Part shown: one piece after another, positions 22,244 to 29,135 of the stretch
How the letters are laid out: the number at the start of each line of letters is the position of its first letter
Numbering within the stretch: position 1 is the stretch's first letter
NCBI GenBank assembly: GCA_910589385.1
Contig: CAJUTU010000041.1
Coordinates: forward strand, 1 to 29,135
Direction of reading: 5' to 3'
DNA from: an uncultured Lachnospiraceae bacterium
GTDB taxonomy: Bacteria > Bacillota > Clostridia > Lachnospirales > Lachnospiraceae
Length of the DNA: 29,135 nucleotides
The notes under the pieces: generated by a model
Told to the model about the DNA's origin: nothing
Seen by the model: only the letters and a program-made list of their open reading frames with translations
Databases searched by the model: none
Made by a program: the position numbers and the translations under genes

Positions 22244-23527
22244 ATGGGGCAAGGCAATATGATAGGGTATGAAATCACGGAGAAAATGTGTCAGATCAGC
22301 TATTATAATGAAAAACAGTCAGAACCTGAGACATTGGAAGTGGATACCGATAATTTCCAAATACCATTGCTTATCGGGAGGCTCAGGGACACGTGGGCAT
22401 ATGGAAAAGAGGCGAAACGTCTGGTTACGATCAAAGAGGGATTTGTTGTGACCCGGCTTTTAGAGCGCAGCCTGGCAGGAGAAAAGATTGATTGTGGAGA
22501 AGACACTTACGATGCGGTCTGGCTTTTGTCCAAGTTTATCCAGCTTTCGCTGCAGCAATTTCCGCAGATTGACGGGATTGTGTTCAGCGTGCCGGAATTG
22601 ACGGAGGAGCTTGCCCAGATGCTCCGGGGGATCGCGGTACGCATGGGGATAGAAAAGCAGCATATTTTTATTCAAGATTACAAGGAAAGCTTTTGTAATT
22701 ATCTGTTTTACCAGCCCAAGGAACTTTGGCAATACGATGCGGCATTGTTCTGCTGTGACAGAAATGAGATCAAGGCATTTATGCTCCGTCGGTTAAAACC
22801 AGGGTTAGGGGGCGGAAAGACTACCTTTGTGACAGTGGATGAGGTGGCAAGTGCCCATATGAAAGAGCTGGCGGCAGTGTATCCGGTGCTGAATGAAGAT
22901 AAGGCAAAGGAAGCAGATGCCCGGTTCTGCAAGTTTATCCAGAGCGTATTTGACAAACGGATTGTTTCTTCTGTTTTTCTGACAGGAGAAGGATTTGAGA
23001 ATAACTGGTATCCAAAATCTCTGCGTGTGCTCTGTAATGGGCGCAGGGCATTTATCGGGAATAATCTGTACAGTAAAGGTGCATGTTATACTGCATTCCG
23101 TAAGATGTACATGCATATTGAAAATCCCGTCTATCTCTCGGCTTCAAAGCTGACAGACCAGATTACCGTGAATATGCGGGTGAATGGCCAGGAGATGTGG
23201 TATCCGATCGTGTCCTGGGGGGCGCAGTGGTATGAGTGTAACAATCAATGGGAAGTATTGGTAGAAGACATGGACAGTATTGAACTCCATGTGGAATCTC
23301 TGGTGCAGGGGTCTCTTCGAAATGAAGTAATCTCGCTGGAAAAGTTTCCAAAGCGGGCGGAGTACTCCATGAGGCTGCAGATAGAGACTTTGCTTTTGGA
23401 TGAAAAGACCTGTAAAATTACAGTGAGGGATGTGGGATTTGGAGAATTTTTTCTGCCCACAGATTTCCATGAGGAAAAGATTATACACTTAGGAGGCAAC
23501 GATGGGAAGTTTGGTTCTTTGTCATGA
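22244..23527 (+). CDS. DUF5716 family protein, possible actin/Hsp70 fold
   Basis: This 427-residue protein fits the DUF5716 family that accompanies DUF5717. The start of the fold, IGYEITEKMCQISYYN (residues 7-22), resembles the first phosphate loop of actin/Hsp70-type proteins, and VFLTGEGFENNWYPKSLRVL (about 246-265) resembles the adenosine-side strand-loop, followed by FIGNNLYSKGACY. A C-terminal beta-rich domain (about 295-427) resembles substrate-side beta sandwiches. The usual Asp of the phosphate loop is Glu here, so ATP hydrolysis is doubtful. GGAGG lies before ATG 22244; an ATG at 22259 is an alternative. The next gene overlaps its end by 26 nt. The fold is my inference from motifs and the function is unknown. 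Confidence 0.78.
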   Translation: MGQGNMIGYEITEKMCQISYYNEKQSEPETLEVDTDNFQIPLLIGRLRDTWAYGKEAKRLVTIKEGFVVTRLLERSLAGEKIDCGEDTYDAVWLLSKFIQLSLQQFPQIDGIVFSVPELTEELAQMLRGIAVRMGIEKQHIFIQDYKESFCNYLFYQPKELWQYDAALFCCDRNEIKAFMLRRLKPGLGGGKTTFVTVDEVASAHMKELAAVYPVLNEDKAKEADARFCKFIQSVFDKRIVSSVFLTGEGFENNWYPKSLRVLCNGRRAFIGNNLYSKGACYTAFRKMYMHIENPVYLSASKLTDQITVNMRVNGQEMWYPIVSWGAQWYECNNQWEVLVEDMDSIELHVESLVQGSLRNEVISLEKFPKRAEYSMRLQIETLLLDEKTCKITVRDVGFGEFFLPTDFHEEKIIHLGGNDGKFGSLS

Positions 23528-24269
23528 CAGGCATGCGACACATCCGTATGAGATTACGCGGATCCACTGTAAGATTTTTACAATAGAAGAATTATGCTAT
23601 TACTTATGTAACAATCTATATCTGATTGATTATACGATCATGAATGAGCAGCTATGTGTGTGGCTGGATGAAGAACTGGGGATGCCAAGGCTTGCCGGAC
23701 AGCTCCGGGATGTTATCCGCCTTCGCGGCTCTATTGAGAAATTTGTATTAACAATTTTAAAAGACTCTAAGATCTACCGTGAGCCTGAGATGATCCGGAT
23801 CCAGAATGTGCTGGAAAGGCTGAGGAACCAGAAGGATATCGAGCGGCAGAAATACAAAGGGGACAATCTGCTGGAAAGCGGAGAAATTGAGGAGGCAATC
23901 CTGGTCTACCAGGCAATCTTGAACCAGGAAAAGGACGAAAGTGTGGATGCAAAGTTCTATGGAAGGATCTACGCCGGACTGGGTGCGGCTTATGGCAGGC
24001 TGTTTTTGTATCAGGAATCTGCAAGGATGTATGACCGGGCATACCAGATCTGCGAGGATCCCAGGTTGTTAAAGCCATATCTTTATGCTTCCTATAAGTA
24101 TATGTCTCTTGAGGAATATCATATTTTGCTGACCAAGCATGATAATTATGTGGAGATCAATGCTAAAATGCGGCAGGAGATAGAAGATATCCGCAACAGT
24201 ATGCAGCTGGAATTGAATGATGTGCTGGTGGAGAAATGGAAAAGACATTACAGGAGAAGTCATATATAA
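23502..24269 (+). CDS. TPR-like protein, third gene of the DUF5717 operon
   Basis: This 255-residue protein has an N-terminal mixed region (about 1-110) with cysteines and hydrophobic strands (LVLCHDRHATHPYEIT) and a helical part from about 115 that reads as two or three TPR-like units (YKGDNLLESGEIEEAILVYQ, then YAGLGAAYGRLFLYQESARM). A long charged helix closes the protein. AGGAGGCAACG before the ATG gives a strong ribosome binding site inside the DUF5716 gene, and the 26-nt overlap indicates translational coupling. TPR-like repeats suggest a scaffold that bridges the two larger products. No catalytic motif is visible. Confidence 0.78.
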   Translation: MGSLVLCHDRHATHPYEITRIHCKIFTIEELCYYLCNNLYLIDYTIMNEQLCVWLDEELGMPRLAGQLRDVIRLRGSIEKFVLTILKDSKIYREPEMIRIQNVLERLRNQKDIERQKYKGDNLLESGEIEEAILVYQAILNQEKDESVDAKFYGRIYAGLGAAYGRLFLYQESARMYDRAYQICEDPRLLKPYLYASYKYMSLEEYHILLTKHDNYVEINAKMRQEIEDIRNSMQLELNDVLVEKWKRHYRRSHI

Positions 24270-24299
24270 CCATTTTTGGGGATTTTAGGAACAAATATC

Positions 24300-24328
24300 T
24301 TGACGTGATATGACAAAACATTTAAAAT
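24300..24328 (+). promoter_or_regulatory. Promoter of ppdK
   Basis: TTGACG (24300-24305) and TAAAAT (24323-24328) are 17 nt apart, 55 nt before the start codon. This is a strong sigma-A site, in line with high expression of this enzyme. Confidence 0.65.
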
Positions 24329-24382
24329 GGAAATGTGACTTATAAAACTTAGCAAAATATATATTTAGGAGGTCATTAGGAC

Positions 24383-27016
24383 ATGGCAAAATGGGTTTAT
24401 ATGTTTACAGAGGGTAACGCGACAATGCGTAACCTGCTCGGCGGAAAAGGTGCCAACCTTGCCGAGATGACAAATCTGGGTCTTCCGGTACCACAGGGCT
24501 TCACCATTACAACAGAGGCCTGCACACAGTATTATGAAGACGGCAGAGCCATCAATGACGAAATTATGGGTCAGATCATGGAAGCAATCACGAAGATGGA
24601 GGAAGTTACCGGCAAGAAATTTGGTGACAAAGAGAATCCGCTCCTTGTTTCCGTCCGTTCTGGTGCAAGGGCTTCTATGCCTGGCATGATGGACACAATT
24701 TTAAATCTGGGCCTGAATGAAGAGGTTGTGAATGTACTGGCAGAAAAATCTGGAAATCCTCGCTGGGCATGGGACTGCTACAGAAGATTTATCCAGATGT
24801 ATTCTGATGTCGTTATGGAAGTCGGCAAGAAGTATTTCGAAGAACTTATCGACAAGATGAAATCAGAAAAAGGGGTTACACAGGATGTTGACCTGACAGC
24901 AGATGACCTGAAATCCCTTGCCGGACAGTTTAAAGCCGAATATAAGGAAAAGATCGGTGAGGATTTCCCGACAGATCCGAAGGAACAGTTGATGGGCGCA
25001 ATCAAAGCTGTATTCCGTTCATGGGATAATCCGAGAGCAAATGTATACCGCCGTGATAACGATATCCCATACTCCTGGGGAACTGCTGTCAATGTACAGA
25101 TGATGGCGTTCGGTAATATGGGAGACGACTGTGGTACAGGCGTTGCATTTACCCGTGACCCTGCTACAGGACAGAACGGGCTGTTTGGTGAGTTCCTCAC
25201 CAATGCACAGGGTGAAGACGTAGTTGCCGGTGTCCGTACTCCAATGCACATTTCCGAGATGGAGCAGAAGTTCCCGGAAGCATTTGTCCAGTTTAAGAAA
25301 GTATGTGAGACTCTGGAAGATCATTACAGAGACATGCAGGATATGGAGTTTACAGTAGAGCATGGCAAACTCTTTATGCTGCAGACACGTAATGGTAAGA
25401 GGACCGCTCAGGCTGCTTTGAAGATTGCGTGTGATCTGGTTGATGAAGGAATGATCACAGAGGAAAAAGCAGTTGCTATGATTGATCCGAGAAATCTGGA
25501 TACACTGCTCCATCCACAGTTTGACGCTGCGGCACTGAAAGCTGCAACTCCGATCGCAAAAGCGCTTGGTGCTTCGCCAGGAGCTGCATGTGGTAAGATC
25601 GTATTCTCTGCAGATGATGCAAAAGAATGGGCTGCAAGAGGAGAAAAGGTTGTATTAGTCCGTTTGGAGACCTCTCCGGAAGATATCGAAGGTATGAAGG
25701 CTGCACAGGGTATCCTGACCGTGCGTGGAGGTATGACAAGCCATGCTGCCGTAGTTGCGCGTGGTATGGGAAGATGCTGCGTATCAGGATGCGGCGATAT
25801 TGCAATGGATGAAGAGAATAAGAAGTTTACGCTGGCTGGAAAAGAATATCATGAAGGAGACGCAATCTCCATCGACGGTTCCACAGGTAATATTTATGAC
25901 GGGATTATTCCGACTGTAGACGCAACGATTGCAGGTGAGTTTGGAAGGATCATGTCCTGGGCGGACAAGTATAGGACTATGAAGGTCCGTACCAATGCAG
26001 ATACTCCGGCAGATGCGAAGAAAGCCCGTGAGCTTGGTGCAGAAGGAATCGGTCTTTGCCGTACAGAGCATATGTTCTTTGAGGGCAACAGGATTGAAGC
26101 GTTCCGTGAGATGATCTGTGCAGAGACAGTAGAAGAAAGAGAAGCAGCCCTGGAGAAGATTCTTCCAGAACAGCAGGGAGATTTCGAGAAGCTGTATGAA
26201 GCATTAGAAGGAAATCCGGTTACTATCCGTTTCCTTGACCCACCGCTCCATGAATTTGTTCCTACAGAGGCAGAGGATATCAAGAAGCTGGCTGACGCGC
26301 AGGGCAAGACTGTAGAGCAGATCAACACGATCATTGACAGCCTTCATGAGTTCAACCCGATGATGGGACATCGTGGATGCCGTCTGGCAGTGACCTATCC
26401 GGAGATTGCAAAGATGCAGACAAAGGCTGTTATCCGTGCGGCGATCAATGTTCAGAAAGCACATTCTGACTGGACAGTAAAACCGGAGATCATGATTCCG
26501 TTGATCGGCGATATCAAGGAATTGAAGTATGTGAAGAAGTTTGTTGTTGAGACTGCTGACGCTGAAATCGAAGCAGCAGGCGTTAAATTAGAGTATGAAG
26601 TGGGAACTATGATCGAGATTCCAAGAGCAGCCCTGACAGCAGACGAGATTGCAAAGGAAGCTGACTTCTTCTGCTTCGGTACGAATGACCTGACGCAGAT
26701 GACATATGGATTCTCTCGTGATGATGCCGGTAAGTTCTTAGAGGCTTATTATGATGCTAAGATCTTTGAGAATGACCCATTTGCAAAATTGGATCAGACA
26801 GGCGTAGGCAAGCTGATGGAGATGTCTATCAACTTAGGAAAGCCGGTTAATCCAAATCTGCACATCGGTATCTGTGGCGAGCACGGTGGAGATCCGTCTT
26901 CCGTAGAATTCTGCAATAAGATTGGATTGAACTATGTATCCTGCTCACCGTTCCGTGTACCGATTGCAAGGCTTGCAGCAGCACAGGCGGCTATATGCAG
27001 TAGGGAGGGGAAGTAA
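24383..27016 (+). CDS. ppdK: Pyruvate,phosphate dikinase
   Basis: PpdK interconverts pyruvate, ATP and phosphate with phosphoenolpyruvate, AMP and diphosphate; in anaerobic clostridia it serves glycolysis or gluconeogenesis with diphosphate. The 877-residue product has an N-terminal ATP-grasp domain (GGKGANLAEMTNLGLPVPQG at 21-40 and the Arg-rich SVRSGARASMPGM), a central phosphohistidine domain with the catalytic His in GGMTSHAAVVARGMG (about 450-464) and a C-terminal PEP/pyruvate TIM barrel with GLCRTEHMF, FCFGTNDLTQMTYGFSRDD and GICGEHGGDPSS including the catalytic Cys. The length equals that of clostridial enzymes, about 875. AGGAGG precedes ATG 24383. Codon choice is biased toward frequent codons, which fits a highly expressed gene. 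The last residues (CSREGK) differ from the usual short tail. Confidence 0.97.
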   Translation: MAKWVYMFTEGNATMRNLLGGKGANLAEMTNLGLPVPQGFTITTEACTQYYEDGRAINDEIMGQIMEAITKMEEVTGKKFGDKENPLLVSVRSGARASMPGMMDTILNLGLNEEVVNVLAEKSGNPRWAWDCYRRFIQMYSDVVMEVGKKYFEELIDKMKSEKGVTQDVDLTADDLKSLAGQFKAEYKEKIGEDFPTDPKEQLMGAIKAVFRSWDNPRANVYRRDNDIPYSWGTAVNVQMMAFGNMGDDCGTGVAFTRDPATGQNGLFGEFLTNAQGEDVVAGVRTPMHISEMEQKFPEAFVQFKKVCETLEDHYRDMQDMEFTVEHGKLFMLQTRNGKRTAQAALKIACDLVDEGMITEEKAVAMIDPRNLDTLLHPQFDAAALKAATPIAKALGASPGAACGKIVFSADDAKEWAARGEKVVLVRLETSPEDIEGMKAAQGILTVRGGMTSHAAVVARGMGRCCVSGCGDIAMDEENKKFTLAGKEYHEGDAISIDGSTGNIYDGIIPTVDATIAGEFGRIMSWADKYRTMKVRTNADTPADAKKARELGAEGIGLCRTEHMFFEGNRIEAFREMICAETVEEREAALEKILPEQQGDFEKLYEALEGNPVTIRFLDPPLHEFVPTEAEDIKKLADAQGKTVEQINTIIDSLHEFNPMMGHRGCRLAVTYPEIAKMQTKAVIRAAINVQKAHSDWTVKPEIMIPLIGDIKELKYVKKFVVETADAEIEAAGVKLEYEVGTMIEIPRAALTADEIAKEADFFCFGTNDLTQMTYGFSRDDAGKFLEAYYDAKIFENDPFAKLDQTGVGKLMEMSINLGKPVNPNLHIGICGEHGGDPSSVEFCNKIGLNYVSCSPFRVPIARLAAAQAAICSREGK

Positions 27017-27140
27017 TCTATACTTCGATTTCACGGTAGATTACGCTCAGGCACTGGCTTTTCGCAGGGCGAATGGTGATTATCTGCGAGAGGGGCAGTG
27101 GAAAGACCTTACTGTTGAAGTGTATATAATTTAAATAGAG

Positions 27141-27169
27141 AATCCCGTCTTTTATAAGGCGGGATTTTC
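27141..27169 (+). terminator. Terminator after ppdK
   Basis: AATCCCGTC (27141-27149) pairs with GGCGGGATT (27158-27166), with one G-T pair, followed by TTTCT. It lies 124 nt after the stop; the gap before it (27017-27140) holds no credible gene. Confidence 0.75.
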
Positions 27170-27266
27170 TGATATACTGGTTGAATATATAAATAATGTG
27201 TAGATTTATAGTAATTTTAAAATTTATAATTGGGAGATATTTTGTTTCCTAATTGGAGATGAAATC

Positions 27267-28472
27267 ATGAGTAAGAGTGAGCAGATAACAAAAAATCAGC
27301 ATTATGTATCAAGAGGAATACAGAAACATTTTGCGGATACAAAAAAGAAAGTGTATGAATTATTTATAGAGAAAGATAATTTGTCTAAAAAAAACTATGA
27401 TAAAACAATGGCACAAAATTTTGTATATGAACATCCGAAGTTAAGTACAAACTATCTTGAAAAATTATTTTCTGATATAGAGGATGTATATATTCCCAAA
27501 ATTGATAGTTGTATTGCTAAAATAGAAAAAGAGAATTTATCTGGAATAAATTATAGCCAGTTCATTTTAAGAGTAAAGGAAATGTTGCCAATTTTTATGA
27601 TTTTCTATTTTAGAAGTGGCGCACTTTTGTATGAATATTCTTTTTCCTCTGAAAATCCTAAATTGGATAGAGTAGAAAGAATGATATTGAATATTTTTGA
27701 TGGAAGATATTTATGGGGACTGTGTGAAACAATTTCTCAATTTTATGAAAGTGCTGTAATAGTAGATGAGAAAGAAAGATTTTTATTAAGTGATCAATAT
27801 ATTTCCACAGTGGCACTTTCCTATAAGAATAAATTTAGTAACGCATCGAATCGACAAATTGGAATGAAAGATACTATGATATTATTACCACTGAGTGCAA
27901 AATATTATGTTGTTTTCTATCATGGAAAGAAACCTAATTATATAGCGAAAGAAAAATTTTGTATGCTTGATGATGTTGATGTGGCAGAAATAAATAATGT
28001 GATTTATCAAAATTCATATGTAAAGTGCATTGCTAAGAAACAGGAAGCTTTTGATGTGTTGGAGAAAATAACATTGTATAGTCCGACAAAAACAATGATG
28101 TTATATAATGATGGAACAGTAAAAGATTATGTTTCTAAGCGAGAAGTTTTTTTGTATAAAGATGATAGGGATATGAATGAAAATTCAATCCATTATATAG
28201 ATGATTATATACTTAAAATTAAGGGTAAAGTTGAAAGAAATAGTAAGTGTATTTGTGGTAGTGGGAAAAAATATAAGCAATGTTGTATGAGAAAGTATGA
28301 GGAGGTTAAAAAAATAATTTATGGGATAGAGAATCAAAATAGAGATTTGTATACAATCCCGAATGTAAGAATGGCTGAAGATGCAATAGAAATTTTTACA
28401 GGAAAAGAAGAGGGTTTAAATGAATCTGATAAATTGATTTTAGATAGAGTGAGAGGTATAATTCAAATTTAA
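27267..28472 (+). CDS. DUF4238-like protein with C-terminal SEC-C motif
   Basis: The N-terminus KNQHYVSRGIQKHF resembles the QHYVPRFLLKNF opening of DUF4238, an uncharacterised domain often found in accessory regions. The middle is helical with a hydrophobic segment (MLPIFMIFYF near 109-118). Residues 325-345 carry a SEC-C motif, CICGSGKKYKQCC (Cys328, Cys330, Cys339, Cys340), a small zinc-binding module that mediates protein or ribosome contacts. The length is 401 residues. TTGGAGATGAAATC before the ATG gives a moderate ribosome binding site. Base composition is far more AT-rich than ppdK, a sign of recent acquisition. It stands alone between the ppdK terminator and its own terminator at 28569. 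A defence or stress role is possible but not shown. Confidence 0.75.
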   Translation: MSKSEQITKNQHYVSRGIQKHFADTKKKVYELFIEKDNLSKKNYDKTMAQNFVYEHPKLSTNYLEKLFSDIEDVYIPKIDSCIAKIEKENLSGINYSQFILRVKEMLPIFMIFYFRSGALLYEYSFSSENPKLDRVERMILNIFDGRYLWGLCETISQFYESAVIVDEKERFLLSDQYISTVALSYKNKFSNASNRQIGMKDTMILLPLSAKYYVVFYHGKKPNYIAKEKFCMLDDVDVAEINNVIYQNSYVKCIAKKQEAFDVLEKITLYSPTKTMMLYNDGTVKDYVSKREVFLYKDDRDMNENSIHYIDDYILKIKGKVERNSKCICGSGKKYKQCCMRKYEEVKKIIYGIENQNRDLYTIPNVRMAEDAIEIFTGKEEGLNESDKLILDRVRGIIQI

Positions 28473-28568
28473 GTGTAAAGTGCTAAAAATCCAATAAATA
28501 TATTTAGAAAATGTAAGGAATTTGCGATTGTAAAAAACATTATTACTTACCCAAGGTGTTATATACAT

Positions 28569-28608
28569 AGCCGATTGATTTTTTTAATGAGAATCAGTCG
28601 GCTTTTTT
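28569..28608 (+). terminator. Terminator after the DUF4238-like gene
   Basis: AGCCGATTGAT (28569-28579) pairs with ATCAGTCGGCT (28593-28603), with one G-T pair, followed by a run of T. It is a strong intrinsic terminator. Confidence 0.8.
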
Positions 28609-28630
28609 ATTTCTCCCAAAATCCAGTACA

Positions 28631-28659
28631 TAGCCATTCTGCCTTATGCGGAGTGGCTA
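28631..28659. repeat. 12-bp hairpin upstream of the ParA-like gene
   Basis: TAGCCATTCTGC (28631-28642) pairs with GCGGAGTGGCTA (28648-28659), two pairs being G-T, across a 5-nt loop. It lies 31 nt before the start codon, beside the ribosome binding site. It could be an attenuator, a partition-related site or part of the element's transfer region. Confidence 0.5.
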
Positions 28660-28690
28660 TTAAATTTTTCAGGAAAGGAGGTAAACCGTG

Positions 28691-29128
28691 ATGTCTAAAT
28701 GTAAGGTAATCGCCCTTGCAAACCAGAAAGGCGGGACGGGCAAGACAACAACTGCCGTCAACTTAGGGATAGGGCTTGCAAACGATGGAAAGCGGGTACT
28801 GCTTGTGGACGCCGATCCGCAGGGGGATTTGACAACCTCTCTGGGCTGGGCGGATCAGGACAGCCTTTCGGTCACGCTGGCAACGCAGATGGAAAAGATT
28901 ATCCGTGACGAACCGATGGAAGTGGGCGAAGGGATTTTACACCATGACGAGGGTGTAGACCTGATTCCGGCGAATATCGAGCTGTCCGGCATGGAAATCA
29001 CGCTTGTAAACGCCATGAGCAGGGAGTTCACCATGAAATCCTATCTTAGCGGGTTGAAAAAGGAATATGACTATATCCTGATTGATACCTTATGTGGTTA
29101 TCCACATAAACAGTCTAATGCGGAGTAA
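28691..29128 (+). pseudogene. ParA-like ATPase of an ICE, interrupted
   Basis: The first 132 residues are a standard Soj/ParA-type P-loop ATPase of the kind that opens Tn1549-like conjugative elements: deviant Walker A KGGTGKTTT at 13-21, VDADPQGD at 39-46 and Walker B YILID at 128-132. The usual continuation (a CMPSLG-like block and another 110 or so residues) is absent. After Asp132 the frame runs through 13 unrelated residues to a stop at 29128. A perfect inverted repeat begins at 29090, just at the break, so an insertion split the gene; the remainder probably lies right of the window. AAAGGAGG lies 9 nt before ATG 28691; GTG 28688 is an alternative. GC content is higher than in the preceding gene, marking a third mobile element. 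Confidence 0.8.
29090..29109. repeat. Perfect inverted repeat at the parA break
   Basis: TTATGTGG (29090-29097) pairs with CCACATAA (29102-29109) around TTAT. It lies exactly where the ParA reading frame departs from the family, so it is likely the terminal structure of an inserted element whose body lies beyond the window. I could not match it to a named insertion sequence. Confidence 0.55.
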
Positions 29129-29135
29129 ATTATTA

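Noticed and set aside
24778..25513. Long antisense frames (157 and 164 residues) within ppdK
   Set aside because: They arise from strong codon bias of ppdK and have no independent signals.
27017..27134. Open frame after ppdK reading DYAQALAFRRANGDYL
   Set aside because: It has no start codon of its own past the ppdK stop and no ribosome binding site. It could be a gene remnant, but I recognise no family.
1..29135. CRISPR arrays, tRNA and rRNA genes
   Set aside because: I saw no regularly spaced repeat array and no tRNA-like TTCRA arm with an acceptor stem or rRNA segment in any region.

Overview
The window looks like a chromosomal segment of a gut Firmicute, most likely a Lachnospiraceae (Clostridium cluster XIVa: Blautia, Dorea, Mediterraneibacter or a relative). 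The grounds are the DUF5717/DUF5716 gene pair, which I know from that family, a clostridial-type pyruvate,phosphate dikinase, AGGAGG-type ribosome binding sites and Tn916-like recombinase genes. I ran no database search, so family names rest on motif recognition.

Layout. (1) 1-1490: the right end of an AT-rich integrated element, with degraded excisionase remnants, a Tn916-type tyrosine integrase and a perfect tandem 11-bp repeat just after it. (2) 1537-2634: ychF, a housekeeping P-loop NTPase, and its terminator. (3) About 2705-10592: an integrative element of about 7.9 kb. It has a second tyrosine integrase co-transcribed with an XRE repressor, a divergent excisionase-like HTH gene plus an unknown gene, a five-gene leftward operon led by an Nmad3-like (nucleotide-modification-associated) protein, a divergent XRE regulator, a noncoding repeat-bearing stretch, a small gene and a rolling-circle HUH Rep. 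Similar ACCCCTA-type repeats lie at both ends, and a 53-bp interrupted palindrome sits upstream of rep. (4) 10593-27170: core chromosome. It holds lgt, a tail-anchored coiled-coil protein of unknown function, an AraC-type regulator, a PcrA/UvrD helicase, a small acidic-tailed membrane protein, an RlmD-type 23S rRNA methyltransferase, the DUF5717-DUF5716-TPR operon and ppdK. (5) 27267-28472: a very AT-rich DUF4238-like/SEC-C gene that looks acquired. (6) About 28560-29135: the start of an ICE-type ParA gene, broken after its Walker B motif next to a perfect inverted repeat, with the window ending in the inserted DNA.

How the parts fit. The element at 2705-10592 has integration (Int), a probable excisionase and a possible replication function (Rep) but no recognisable relaxase or conjugation genes, so it is probably an integrative mobilizable or satellite-type element. 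Its cargo operon (Nmad3-like protein, small acidic protein, two small unknowns, lipoprotein) faces an XRE regulator across a shared promoter region and is the best candidate for an undescribed accessory system. In the core part, the best candidate is the three-gene DUF5717-DUF5716-TPR operon, which couples a large repeat-rich protein to a possible actin/Hsp70-fold protein. Three separate integration events lie within 30 kb, two of them bracketing ychF with both integrase 3' ends facing it.
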